Positions 7,719 through 15,934 of a DNA stretch of 51,039 nt are shown here, piece after piece. The DNA is taken from contig JAEEIS010000199.1 of assembly GCA_016281475.1 (NCBI GenBank), positions 1 to 51,039 on the forward strand, written 5' to 3'. The stretch is from Bacteroidales bacterium. Lineage in GTDB: Bacteria > Bacteroidota > Bacteroidia > Bacteroidales > P3. The translations under genes were made by a program, and so were the position numbers. Every line of letters starts with the position of its first letter. The stretch's first letter is position 1. Below the pieces are notes generated by a model. That model was given only the letters and a program-made list of their open reading frames with translations. It had not been told where the DNA came from and did no database searches.

Positions 7719-9086
7719 CTAGTCGCCTAGATCTTCCTCGGTGAACACTTTGGTAAGCCAGTTGGTGACAGTATCGACATAGCCGCGACCGTTCACCTTC
7801 CGTCGATTCTTCTGCCTGTCTTTCTTCGTAGGCGAGGGTTCCTCGACTTCGTCTTCGTCAGCTTCCTCAACAATAGGTTCGACGGGCACTTCTTCTGTGG
7901 CCGATGTCTTACTGGCAGCCAGTTCTTCTGCCTCGAGACCGTATAGGACCAGACCGATACCAGTGGCATACATGGGGTGGCTGAGGTCGTCGTAGTTGAC
8001 ACTTTCGGCTTTGTCAAGATGTTCGTCGGGTGTACCGATGCGGGTGTCGATGCCGATAACTAGCTCGGCAAATTCCTTGATGTTTTTCAACTGTGCGCCA
8101 CCACCCGTCAGCACCACTCCAGCAATGAGCTGACGCTCGAATCCAGAGAGTTGAATCTCGTAACCCACCTGCTCGAGGATGAGTTGCATGCGCGACTTGA
8201 TAATACCGGCAAGGGTGCGCACACTGATTTCGCGCGGGTCTTGATTGCGGATGCCCGGAATGGAGATGATGTCGTCCTGATTGACACTAGTGGGGAGACA
8301 GGATCCGAATCTGGTCTTGAGGCTTTCTGCCTGATGCTTGAGTATCTTGCAGTTCTCACGGATGTCGTTGGTGATGACGTTGCCAGCCAAAGGTAGCACG
8401 GAAGTGTGGCGAATGATGCCGTCTTGGAAGATGGCGATGTCGGTGGTGCCACCGCCGATATCGACCAACGCCACTCCAGCTCCTTTGTCGCGTTCGTCAA
8501 GCACAGCGTAGGCCGATGCCACGGGCTCCAGCACCACATTCTTGATGGTCAGGCCAGCCTCTTCCACCGCGTCGCGGATGTTGTGGAGGTTGGTGGTGTT
8601 GCCTGTGACTATGTGGAAGTTTGCCATCAGGCACTTGCCTGCCACACCCACGGGGCTGATGTCGTTGTCGAGCTCGTCGTTGTCGACAATGAAGCACTGC
8701 GGAAATACGTGGATGATTTCCTCTCCAGGCTCGAGCAGGATGTGGTACTGGTCATCAATAAGACGCGCGACATCCTCTTCCTCAATCATGCGGTGGCTGG
8801 GAGGTATCATAACCGACCCTTTGTTCGACTGGCTCTTGATGTGCTGGCCGGCAATGCCGACATAGACTTCCTTGACATCGTATTTGGCCATTTCAGAGGC
8901 ATCTGCCACTGCATGACGGATTGATTCGGCTGTGCTGCGTATGTTGCGGACCACGCCACGCTCGACGCCGATGGAGTCGGTCCTGCCAAAACCGACAATC
9001 TTAATTTTACCATTTTCTGCCCGCTGGCCTATAAAGCAGGCGATTTTTGTCGTTCCAATGTCTAGGCCTACTACGTATCTTTCCAT
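7719..9086 (-). CDS. ftsA: Cell division protein FtsA
   Basis: An actin-like ATPase that tethers FtsZ to the inner membrane. The N-terminus VGLDIGTTKIACFIG is the phosphate-1 motif; ALVDIGGGTTDIAIF is phosphate-2; VVLTGGGAQL is the adenosine motif. It is 455 residues, slightly long for FtsA, with an acidic linker (EEADEDEVEEPSP) before a basic stretch and a terminal VTNWLTKVFTEED that fits an amphipathic membrane-targeting helix. It lies in the usual place between ftsQ and ftsZ. Confidence 0.97.
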   Translation of the reverse strand: MERYVVGLDIGTTKIACFIGQRAENGKIKIVGFGRTDSIGVERGVVRNIRSTAESIRHAVADASEMAKYDVKEVYVGIAGQHIKSQSNKGSVMIPPSHRMIEEEDVARLIDDQYHILLEPGEEIIHVFPQCFIVDNDELDNDISPVGVAGKCLMANFHIVTGNTTNLHNIRDAVEEAGLTIKNVVLEPVASAYAVLDERDKGAGVALVDIGGGTTDIAIFQDGIIRHTSVLPLAGNVITNDIRENCKILKHQAESLKTRFGSCLPTSVNQDDIISIPGIRNQDPREISVRTLAGIIKSRMQLILEQVGYEIQLSGFERQLIAGVVLTGGGAQLKNIKEFAELVIGIDTRIGTPDEHLDKAESVNYDDLSHPMYATGIGLVLYGLEAEELAASKTSATEEVPVEPIVEEADEDEVEEPSPTKKDRQKNRRKVNGRGYVDTVTNWLTKVFTEEDLGD

Positions 9087-9122
9087 ATTGTGTGATTTTT
9101 TGTTTGCTTGATTATTGTTGAT

Positions 9123-9231
9123 GGTTAGAGGTTAGAGATTGGGGGTTAGAGGTTAGGGGGGGCGGCAGCCTTCTCTCAGTACGGACAGACATCGGTTTCA
9201 GCCCCTACAACCCTTAACCTCTAACCTTTTT
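9123..9231. repeat. Heptamer spacer between ftsA and ftsQ
   Basis: In-phase heptamers GGTTAGA (9123, 9130), GATTGGG (9137), GGTTAGA (9144), GGTTAGG (9151) are followed by a ~50-bp unique core and then inverted heptamers CCCTTAA (9211), CCTCTAA (9218), CCTTTTT (9225). The two ends are complementary in part and could form a stem in the operon mRNA. Confidence 0.7.
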
Positions 9232-9958
9232 CATTTTTCCTGGTGCATACCACTTGTCCGCGATACTTGACGCTCAACTGGCTGTATTTTTCCCATCCCA
9301 CCCGTGGCAGTGCCCGTTGGTAGAGTGCCATGAGGCGGTGGAACTTGTCGTCAAGGTCGTCAACGCTGCCCAGTTGCACCACGTGGTTGCCCAACTTGGG
9401 CGTGAGGTAGAGGTCGCCTTTGGCATCGCGGTAGATTTGGTCGAACAGGGGGGCGAGGTCGGGATGGTGGTCGAGGTAGCTGGCCAGTTCCCACACCTCT
9501 TTTTGTCCGGCGCCATCAGGCGGGATGTTGCCGCTGGCCACCACCACGTCGCACGAGCCAACAGCACTGTTGGGCACACGGTGGGCCGTCTCGTCGAGGT
9601 AATATTCCTGTTGCGTGCACACGCGCACGATGGGCCGACGCTGCGTGGCGAAGACGACCACATTTCGGCTGATGGAGGTGCCTGCCTTGCAGACCGAAAG
9701 GTAGGGGGAGGCGGCAGCTATCCGCTCTACGGTCTTGAGGTCGACATCGCGCAGCATGATGGAGGTGATGTTGGGCATCGCGGCCCGTATTTGATCTTCT
9801 ATCTGAGCGGCTGTCACCAAGGTGTCGGAACGGCCATAGTCTATGTCCACACGAACGTCCCTGACCAGCGACTGGCGGCGCCACACGTTGGCAGCTAACA
9901 CCAGCAGCACTAGTAGCAGTGCGATAACGGAGGATACTATCTTGGTTTTCTTTTTCAT
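9221..9958 (-). CDS. ftsQ: Cell division protein FtsQ
   Basis: A 245-residue bitopic membrane protein. A short basic N-terminus (KKKTK) is followed by one hydrophobic segment (about residues 8-25, VSSVIALLLVLLVLAANVW) and a periplasmic part with a POTRA-like region (VRVDIDYGRSDTLVTAAQIEDQI) and an FtsQ-type beta domain ending in LSVKYRGQVVCTR. FtsQ links early and late divisome proteins. The position between murC and ftsA supports the call; sequence similarity of Bacteroidales FtsQ to the enterobacterial protein is low. Confidence 0.88.
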   Translation of the reverse strand: MKKKTKIVSSVIALLLVLLVLAANVWRRQSLVRDVRVDIDYGRSDTLVTAAQIEDQIRAAMPNITSIMLRDVDLKTVERIAAASPYLSVCKAGTSISRNVVVFATQRRPIVRVCTQQEYYLDETAHRVPNSAVGSCDVVVASGNIPPDGAGQKEVWELASYLDHHPDLAPLFDQIYRDAKGDLYLTPKLGNHVVQLGSVDDLDDKFHRLMALYQRALPRVGWEKYSQLSVKYRGQVVCTRKNEKG

Positions 9959-9971
9959 ATTGAATGTTTAG

Positions 9972-10062
9972 GGTTAGAGGTTAGGGGTTAGAGGTTAGAG
10001 GTTAGAGAAGCTGACGCACCAAACAATTTTCAATTTTCAATCCTCTAACCTCTAACCTTTTT
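9972..10062. repeat. Heptamer spacer between ftsQ and murC
   Basis: Five in-phase heptamers (GGTTAGA at 9972, GGTTAGG at 9979, GGTTAGA at 9986, 9993 and 10000) lead into GAAGCTGACGCACCAAA and an AT-rich core. The inverted heptamers CCTCTAA (10042, 10049) follow. Bases 9993-10007 and 10044-10058 are perfect 15-bp complements with a 36-base loop. Confidence 0.75.
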
Positions 10063-11474
10063 CAATTTTCATTTTCTTTGAGGGTTTGTTCGAGGCGGGG
10101 CACCAAGCGGTCGATGTCGCCCGCACCCATGGTGACCACCACATCGGGACAGAGGGCTGGCACGAGCTCTATGGCTTGGTCGGGGGTGCAGAGGTACTTG
10201 GAGAGGGTGTCTATCTTGCGCAGTACCATGGAGGAAGTTACGCCCAAAATAGGTTTTTCGCGGGCGGGATAGATTGGCAGCATAATCAGCTCGTCGAGAG
10301 TAGATAGGACTTCGGCAAACTGGTCGGCGAAGTCGCGTGTGCGCGAATAGAGGTGGGGCTGGAAGATTCCCACCACACGTTTGCCTGGATAGAGGTATCG
10401 TATGCTCTCCAGACAGGCGGCAATTTCTTGCGGATGGTGGGCGTAGTCGTCAATCATCACCAGGTCGCGAGTCTTAATACGGTAGTCGAACCGACGGCGC
10501 ACTCCCTCATAGGTCTTGAAGCCATAGCGCAACTGGTGCTCGTCGACACCCAGCGACATCACCATGGCGGCTGCCGCCACCGCGTTCTCTACGTTGTAGA
10601 GGCTGCTATTGGGCAGCTCAAGGTCGTAGATAACTCCCTTGGGGGTGCGGAGGTCGAAATAAATGTTGCCATTGTAGTTGCGCACATTCCAGGGGTAGTA
10701 GTCGGCCTCAATGCCATGGGCAGTGTAGGTGTGGATTGTTTGATTGCTCGAATGCTTGTGTGTTTGAGTGTTATGATGGTGTTCGTGGTCTTCCGCGTCG
10801 GAGGTCTCTCCTTCTTCATTCAATAAGGGTAGACCCTGCTTCACTATCAGGTAGCCGTCGGGGTCGGTTTGAGAGGCGAATTGATCGAAGGCAGCCAGCA
10901 AGTTCTCGTGTGTTCCGTATATGTCGAGATGGTCGGCATCCGTGGCAGTAATCACGCTACAATAGGGGTGCAACTGCAGGAAGGAGCGGTCGTATTCGTC
11001 AGCTTCGACAACCACGTATTCACTTTTGTTGTCGACCACTATGTTGGAGCCGAAGTTCTTGGCTATGCCGCCCAGAAAGGCGCTGCAGCCCATCGGGGTA
11101 TGGTGCAGGATATGGGCGACAAGGCTGGAGGTAGAGGTCTTGCCATGGGTGCCCGCCACCGCCAGACATTTCTTACCACGGGTCAGTTCTCCCAACACTT
11201 GCGACCTTTTCTGCATCGGGACCCCCTTTTGTAGCAGGTATTGGAATTCGGCGGTCTGCTGCGGCACTGCAGGGGTGTACACCACCAAGTCGACAGCGTC
11301 GGGTATCTGCGACGGATCGTCGGCATAGTGCACTGGAATGCCCTCCGCCACCAGCTGGCGCGTAAGTTCCGACTCCGTGCGGTCGTAGCCGCTCACGGTG
11401 TCGCCCCGCTGCTTGAAGTAGCGCGCGATGGCACTCATGCCTATGCCTCCGATACCTAGAAAATAGTAGTTCAT
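10062..11474 (-). CDS. murC: UDP-N-acetylmuramate-L-alanine ligase MurC, with His-rich insert
   Basis: Adds L-Ala to UDP-MurNAc in the cytoplasm using ATP. Seen: the N-terminal Rossmann motif GIGGIGMSAIA (residues 8-18), P-loop GTHGKTST (109-116), the metal/ATP-binding EADEYDRSF (158-165) and the C-terminal-domain motif DDYAHHP. It is 470 residues, close to family length. Between GLPLLN and IHTYTAHG, about residues 220-249, lies a His-rich, low-complexity stretch (DHEHHHNTQTHKHSS) whose DNA resembles the octamer-type spacer after murG. The core motifs are intact, so activity is expected. Placed between murG and ftsQ. Confidence 0.96.
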   Translation of the reverse strand: MNYYFLGIGGIGMSAIARYFKQRGDTVSGYDRTESELTRQLVAEGIPVHYADDPSQIPDAVDLVVYTPAVPQQTAEFQYLLQKGVPMQKRSQVLGELTRGKKCLAVAGTHGKTSTSSLVAHILHHTPMGCSAFLGGIAKNFGSNIVVDNKSEYVVVEADEYDRSFLQLHPYCSVITATDADHLDIYGTHENLLAAFDQFASQTDPDGYLIVKQGLPLLNEEGETSDAEDHEHHHNTQTHKHSSNQTIHTYTAHGIEADYYPWNVRNYNGNIYFDLRTPKGVIYDLELPNSSLYNVENAVAAAAMVMSLGVDEHQLRYGFKTYEGVRRRFDYRIKTRDLVMIDDYAHHPQEIAACLESIRYLYPGKRVVGIFQPHLYSRTRDFADQFAEVLSTLDELIMLPIYPAREKPILGVTSSMVLRKIDTLSKYLCTPDQAIELVPALCPDVVVTMGAGDIDRLVPRLEQTLKENEN

Positions 11475-11547
11475 ATTAAATTGAAAGTTGAAAATTAAAA
11501 AATATTTGGTGCGTCAGCTTCTCTAACCACTAACCTCTAACCCTTAA
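11475..11547. repeat. Heptamer spacer between murC and murG
   Basis: Contains TTTGGTGCGTCAGCTTCTC (from 11505), the reverse complement of the motif at 10001-10023 and 19685-19707. It is followed in phase by heptamers CTCTAAC (11521), CACTAAC (11528), CTCTAAC (11535), CCTTAAT (11542). Confidence 0.7.
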
Positions 11548-12663
11548 TCATTTAATTTTATCCACCAGTTTATCTATTTCGTCAACGATCTTGTCGGCCG
11601 CATGGGGGACCGCAAGGGTCTTGATGGCACGACCCATCGCCTCACATTGCTGAGGGTTACGCAGGAGGTCGAGAGCCATGGGGAGCCCTTTGTCGACACA
11701 TTGGTCGTCACGAACCATAAGGGCCGCGCCCTTGTCGACCAACGCCATCGCATTTTTGGTTTGATGGTCTTCGGCCACGTTGGGCGAGGGGATGAGGACG
11801 ACGGGCTTGCCCACCAGACAGAGCTCGGAGATGGCGATTGCTCCAGCACGCGACACCACCACGTCGGCAGCGGCGTAGGCAAGGTCCATGCGACTGATGA
11901 ACTGGTGCACTTTCACCCATTGCTGAAGTCCCGCCGCACTAACGGCCTGAACGGCTTCGTCATACATCCATCGACCTGTCTGCCAAACAATCTGTATATC
12001 ATGCTGCTTAAAGAACGAGAGGTTTTTCAGCACCATGAGGTTGATGCTGCGTGCACCAAGGCTGCCCCCCACGGAGAGAATCACGGGACGTGCGGGGTCG
12101 AGTTCGAAGGCGGCACAGCCCTCGTCGCGGGTTGCGGTGGCCTGCTCGATGTCGGCACGGACGGGGTTGCCCGTAAAGACTATCTTCTCGGCGGGGAAGA
12201 AACGCTGCATGCCGTCGTAGGCGACACATATCACGTTTGCCGAACGGGCGAGCGACCTATTGGTGAGGCCTGCATAGGAGTTCTGCTCCTGCAGGAGAGT
12301 GGTGTAGCCCATGCGGGCGGCGGTAGCGAGGGTGGGCTCGCTGGCAAATCCACCTACTCCTACGACGATATCTGGATGGAATTGGCGAATGATACGGCGC
12401 ACCAAACGCCGACTGCGAAGCACACGATAGGGCAGCTGCAGGTTTTTGAGGATATTGCGGAAAGTCAGCTTGCGCTGGAGGCCCGCTATGGGAAGGCCTT
12501 TTATCTCGTAGCCGGCAGCGGGTATCTTTTCCATCTCCATGCGACCGTTGGCCCCGATGAAAAGTATCTGGGCGTCGGGATGGCGCCTACGGATGGCGTT
12601 GGCTATTGCGAGTGCGGGGAAGATGTGGCCGCCACTGCCTCCGCCGCTGATGATTGCTTTCAT
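11548..12663 (-). CDS. murG: Undecaprenyldiphospho-muramoylpentapeptide GlcNAc-transferase MurG
   Basis: Converts lipid I to lipid II on the cytoplasmic face of the membrane. A 371-residue GT-B glycosyltransferase. The start is placed at 12663, giving MKAIISGGGSGGHIFPAL, the conserved G-loop at the true N-terminus of MurG. The frame is open 64 codons further upstream, but that extension overlaps the end of ftsW and translates spacer DNA. Further G-loops: GVGGFAS and SVGGSLGARSIN. The C-domain donor-binding region includes SRAGAIAISELCLVGKPVVLIPSPN. Lies directly after ftsW. Confidence 0.97.
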   Translation of the reverse strand: MKAIISGGGSGGHIFPALAIANAIRRRHPDAQILFIGANGRMEMEKIPAAGYEIKGLPIAGLQRKLTFRNILKNLQLPYRVLRSRRLVRRIIRQFHPDIVVGVGGFASEPTLATAARMGYTTLLQEQNSYAGLTNRSLARSANVICVAYDGMQRFFPAEKIVFTGNPVRADIEQATATRDEGCAAFELDPARPVILSVGGSLGARSINLMVLKNLSFFKQHDIQIVWQTGRWMYDEAVQAVSAAGLQQWVKVHQFISRMDLAYAAADVVVSRAGAIAISELCLVGKPVVLIPSPNVAEDHQTKNAMALVDKGAALMVRDDQCVDKGLPMALDLLRNPQQCEAMGRAIKTLAVPHAADKIVDEIDKLVDKIK

Positions 12664-12700
12664 ATTTCTTGAGTGTTTGATTGTCTGAGTGTCTGATTGT
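12664..12700. repeat. Octamer spacer between ftsW and murG
   Basis: The gap and the start of ftsW's 3' end read as degenerate octamers (TGTTTGAT, TGTCTGAG, TGTCTGAT, TGTCTAAT). The murC coding sequence near 10738-10775 has a similar texture (TTTGATTG, TTTGAGTG). Confidence 0.5.
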
Positions 12701-13897
12701 CTAATTGTTTGTCGCGGCGGCACTTTCTTTGTCGGATTCCGGCCCATTGGGGGTGTTCGCCGCAGCGGCGAGGCGGGCCTGCCGCTTGTTGTCGGCCGCC
12801 ACGGACTGGATGACTCCAATGCCCACTCCCATGATGATATAGGCGGTGCCGCCATAGCTGATGAAGGGCAGTGTTTGGCCGGTGACGGGCAGGACTCCGA
12901 GGGCTACGCACATGTGTACCACGGCCTGGAGGAACACGACTGTGCCGATGCCCGCCACGCTGAGGCTGCCAAAGAGCGACTGGCAACGCGTGGCTATACG
13001 GATGCAGCGGAAGTAGAACCAGGCATAGAGGGCAAAGATGAACGCGCCAACGAGGGAGCCTGTCTCTTCGATGATAATGGCATAGATGAAGTCGTTGTGT
13101 GCCTGCGTCATCAGTCGGCCGTGGATAGTAGTGCCGATGCCGTTGTGGAAGAAGAGGCCACCACGGGCGACGGCCATACGGGCCATGTTTTCCTGATTCA
13201 GCTCGTCGGGGTTGGGGTGGAGCCAGTTTTGCAGGCGGTGCCCCCACGTGCCAGTGCGGAAGAGGTCGATTTTGTCGCCAAAGAAGTAGAAGAAGACGAA
13301 GGCCAGGGTGGTTAGCGCGACCATGATGGCAAAACCACGCCACCAGATCTGTCTATTGAAGCCGCCGAAGTAGAGCAGCAGATAGCATGAGAAGAAGATG
13401 AGGATGGCGGTGGAGAGGTTGCCAGGTACCACAAGCATGGTGATGACGACGGCGGGTATGAGGAGCGGATAGATGGTGTTGGGGTCGTCGAGACGGTCGC
13501 GGAGGCGGGCTATGTTGCGGGCGGTGAAGATGAGTAGCACTATCTTGGCTATCTCGGAGGGCTGGAAGCTGGGCAGGTATGGGAGGTCGAGCCAACGATG
13601 GTTCTCGCTGTCGAGGGGAATTACCAAGACGAGCAGCAGAATGGAGAGGAGGAAGAGCCAGAGGGAGGGCCGGGAGTATCGGCGATAGTTGACGTGCGAC
13701 ATGATGATGATGATAATGTAGGTGGCCAGCACAAAGCCCACATGCTTGAAGAAGGCATGCATGGGGGTGGAGTCCATGCTGGTGAGTGCGGTGTAGCCTA
13801 TGGTGCTATAGACCGCGACGAGCGATATGCCGCTGAGGAGAAAGAAGATGACCCACAGCGCGGTGTCGCCAGAGAGTATGTTGAGTTTTCGTTTCAC
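12701..13897 (-). CDS. ftsW: SEDS peptidoglycan glycosyltransferase FtsW
   Basis: Polytopic SEDS-family lipid II polymerase of the divisome, partner of FtsI. 398 residues with about ten hydrophobic segments. Family sequences seen: the extracellular-loop region SLVGAFIFALYAWFYFR and, near the C-terminus, PVTGQTLPFISYGGTAYI, which is the conserved SEDS motif. The N-terminal segment (LWVIFFLLSGISLVAVYS) is a typical first helix. Located between the murD remnant and murG as in Bacteroidales dcw clusters. Confidence 0.95.
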   Translation of the reverse strand: MKRKLNILSGDTALWVIFFLLSGISLVAVYSTIGYTALTSMDSTPMHAFFKHVGFVLATYIIIIIMSHVNYRRYSRPSLWLFLLSILLLVLVIPLDSENHRWLDLPYLPSFQPSEIAKIVLLIFTARNIARLRDRLDDPNTIYPLLIPAVVITMLVVPGNLSTAILIFFSCYLLLYFGGFNRQIWWRGFAIMVALTTLAFVFFYFFGDKIDLFRTGTWGHRLQNWLHPNPDELNQENMARMAVARGGLFFHNGIGTTIHGRLMTQAHNDFIYAIIIEETGSLVGAFIFALYAWFYFRCIRIATRCQSLFGSLSVAGIGTVVFLQAVVHMCVALGVLPVTGQTLPFISYGGTAYIIMGVGIGVIQSVAADNKRQARLAAAANTPNGPESDKESAAATNN

Positions 13898-13978
13898 GTT
13901 GAGGAAATTAATAATTAATAATAAAATATGTTGATATGTTGTGCGGTAGCCAAATTTTAATTTTTAATTTTTTTTATT

Positions 13979-14518
13979 TCACAGTTCGTTTACTTCGCGG
14001 CGGAAGAGGAGTCCGGCGGTTTGGTCTGAGAGCCCCTGCCGTGTGGCGGGCGAGAGGAGCACCTTGGCGTCGGTGATGCCGCTGTAGCAGGCGGCATGGA
14101 CGGCGGCGGCGAGGTTGTCGACTTCGCGTATGACGGGCACCACGTGTTGGAAGGCGGTGCGGAGGGGTTGGTTGTCGCTGCCGACGCAGACGAGCATGCG
14201 GACTTTGCGGAGGGCGAGGGAGCGGAGGCGGGCGTAGTCGGCGTCGCTGTCGCCGCCGAAGGCTATCCAGATGATGCTGCCTTCGATGCGCTGGAGGGCG
14301 TACCAGGTGGCGTTGACGCTGCGGGCGGCGGCGTCGTTGATGTATTCGAGGCCGTGGATGCGGGCTTCGTATCGGAGGCGGAAGTCGGCTTCGTCGAAGC
14401 GGGAGAAGGAGGCGCGCAGGGACTGGTTGCGCATCTGGCGCAGGCGCGAGCTTTCAATGGAGGCCAGGGGGCCGTGGTTGCGGCTGATGGCGGGGTTGGC
14501 TATGAGTTCGAAGGACAT
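13979..14518 (-). pseudogene. murD: MurD remnant: isolated, degenerate C-terminal Mur ligase domain
   Basis: A 179-residue frame at the place where murD normally sits between mraY and ftsW. It aligns by eye only with the last ~40% of MurD: LEYINDAAARSVNATWYAL matches the region usually reading INDSKATN..WYAL, then VGSDNQPLRTAFQHVVPVI and KVLLSPA. The N-terminal UDP-binding domain and the central ATPase domain with its P-loop are missing; only 136 bases of repeat spacer separate it from mraY. Motifs in the surviving domain are also changed: HRLE is FRLR, DSKATN is DAAARS, and SP.CASFD is SPATRQG. It cannot be an active ligase on its own. The frame is intact over 179 codons with its own ATG, so it may be expressed as a small non-enzymatic protein. 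An intact murD would be needed elsewhere. Confidence 0.75.
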
Positions 14519-14654
14519 TTTTTTAAATTAAAAATTAAAAATTAAAATTATTGGGGTTGGAGGTTGGTGTTTAGAGGTTAGAGGAGTTGACACACCCATT
14601 CATTTGTCCATTCACAATTCACAAATCTCCATTCATTATTCATTAACTACTTAA
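14519..14654. repeat. Heptamer spacer between mraY and the murD remnant
   Basis: AT-rich heptamers (AAAAATT-type, 14523-14550) run in phase into TGGGGTT, GGAGGTT, GGTGTTT, AGAGGTT, AGAGGAG and TTGACAC. The rest is an octamer-like CATTCATT/CACAATTC tract. No trace of murD 5' coding sequence is visible in it. Confidence 0.65.
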
Positions 14655-15827
14655 TTACCTTAGTTTTAGCGTTACAATACTAACGATGGCGAGGAGGATG
14701 CCGATGATGACGAAGCGTTGGACTATCTTAGGCTCGGGGATGCCACGCTTCTGATAGTGGTGGTGGATGGGTGTCATGAGGAAGGGGCGGTGTTCGACGG
14801 GGACGGACTGGCCGACGGGGAGGTGGTGGCGGCGGCGGTAGAGCTTGCAGCCCCATGTCTGGCAGATGACGGAGAAGTCTTCGACGAGGTAGATGCCGCA
14901 TAGGATGGGGAGCAGGAGTTCTTTGCGGATGAGGAGGGCGAAGACGGCGATGATGCCGCCAAGGGCCAGGGAGCCGGTGTCGCCCATGAAGATTTCGGCG
15001 GGGTAGCTGTTGAACCAGAGGAATCCGAGGGTGGCACCGACGAAGGCGGTGATGAAGACGGTGAGCTCGCCGATGTGGGTGAGGTAGACGATGTTGAGGT
15101 AGTTGGCCATGATGATGTTGCCGGAGAGCCAGGCTAGGATGGCCAGGGAGCCGCCGATGATGGAGGCCGTGGAGGTGGCGAGGCCGTCGATGCCGTCGGT
15201 GAGGTTGGAGGCGTTAGATACCGCCGTGACGACAAAGATGGCTACGAGCACATAGACCACCCACACCCAGTTGGCGGCCCAGTCGCCCATCCAGCTGATG
15301 AGCCAGGCGTAGTCGAATTCGTTGCCTTTGACGAAGGGGATGGTGGTCTTGGTGGAGGCTATGTCGGGATGGAAGGAGAGCAGGAGGCCGACTCCGAGGC
15401 CGAGCATGACCTGTCCGAAGACTTTGAAACGGCCAGGCATGCCTTTCTTGTCTTTGCGGAAGACTTTGATGTAGTCGTCGATGAAGCCGATGAGGCCCAG
15501 CCAGAGGGTGGTGACGAGCATGGCAATGACGTATATATTGTCGAGCTTGGCGAAGAGGAGGGTGGGGACGATGATGGCCGCGAGGATGAGGAGGCCACCC
15601 ATGGTGGGGGTGCCTTCTTTTTCTTTCTGGCCTTCGAGGCCGAGGTTGCGGATGGTTTCGCCGATGGATTTGCGCCGGATGTAGCGGATGAAGGGCTTGC
15701 CGCAGAAGAGCATGATGAGCAGCGAGGTGATGGCCGACATGGAGGCGCGGAAGGAGATGTATTGGAATACTCCCGCTCCGGGGAGGTCGTATGTGCGGTC
15801 GAGCCAGTCGAATAGATAGTAGAGCAT
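14655..15827 (-). CDS. mraY: Phospho-N-acetylmuramoyl-pentapeptide transferase MraY
   Basis: Forms lipid I by moving phospho-MurNAc-pentapeptide to undecaprenyl phosphate. 390 residues with about ten membrane segments. Family motifs: [11 protein letters not shown], the Asp pair in [36 protein letters not shown] and [10 protein letters not shown]. The region before the HHH motif ([19 protein letters not shown]) matches the usual VE..SV.LQ..  pattern loosely and is slightly divergent. Downstream of murE with a repeat-filled 107-base gap. Confidence 0.97.
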   Translation of the reverse strand: MLYYLFDWLDRTYDLPGAGVFQYISFRASMSAITSLLIMLFCGKPFIRYIRRKSIGETIRNLGLEGQKEKEGTPTMGGLLILAAIIVPTLLFAKLDNIYVIAMLVTTLWLGLIGFIDDYIKVFRKDKKGMPGRFKVFGQVMLGLGVGLLLSFHPDIASTKTTIPFVKGNEFDYAWLISWMGDWAANWVWVVYVLVAIFVVTAVSNASNLTDGIDGLATSTASIIGGSLAILAWLSGNIIMANYLNIVYLTHIGELTVFITAFVGATLGFLWFNSYPAEIFMGDTGSLALGGIIAVFALLIRKELLLPILCGIYLVEDFSVICQTWGCKLYRRRHHLPVGQSVPVEHRPFLMTPIHHHYQKRGIPEPKIVQRFVIIGILLAIVSIVTLKLR

Positions 15828-15934
15828 GTTTTTGAATTAAAAATTAAAAATTAATATTTTGGGGGTTAGAGGTTAGAGAAACTGACGCAGTCATTCATTT
15901 GTCGAATCACGAATCCCTATTCACTAATCACTAA
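15828..15934. repeat. Heptamer spacer between murE and mraY
   Basis: AAAAATT-type heptamers are followed by GGGGGTTAGAGGTTAGAG and a variant of the shared motif, GTTAGAGAAACTGACGCAG (15872-15890). The remainder is an octamer-like CATTCATT/GTCGAATC/ACGAATCC tract. Confidence 0.65.

Noticed and set aside
9972..10006. GGTTAGA array as a CRISPR or telomere-like array
   Set aside because: Units are only 7 bp with no unique spacers between them, so it is not CRISPR; it is internal to an operon, so not an end repeat.
12664..12855. 64-codon N-terminal extension of murG
   Set aside because: It overlaps ftsW and codes spacer DNA; the conserved MurG N-terminus starts at 12663.
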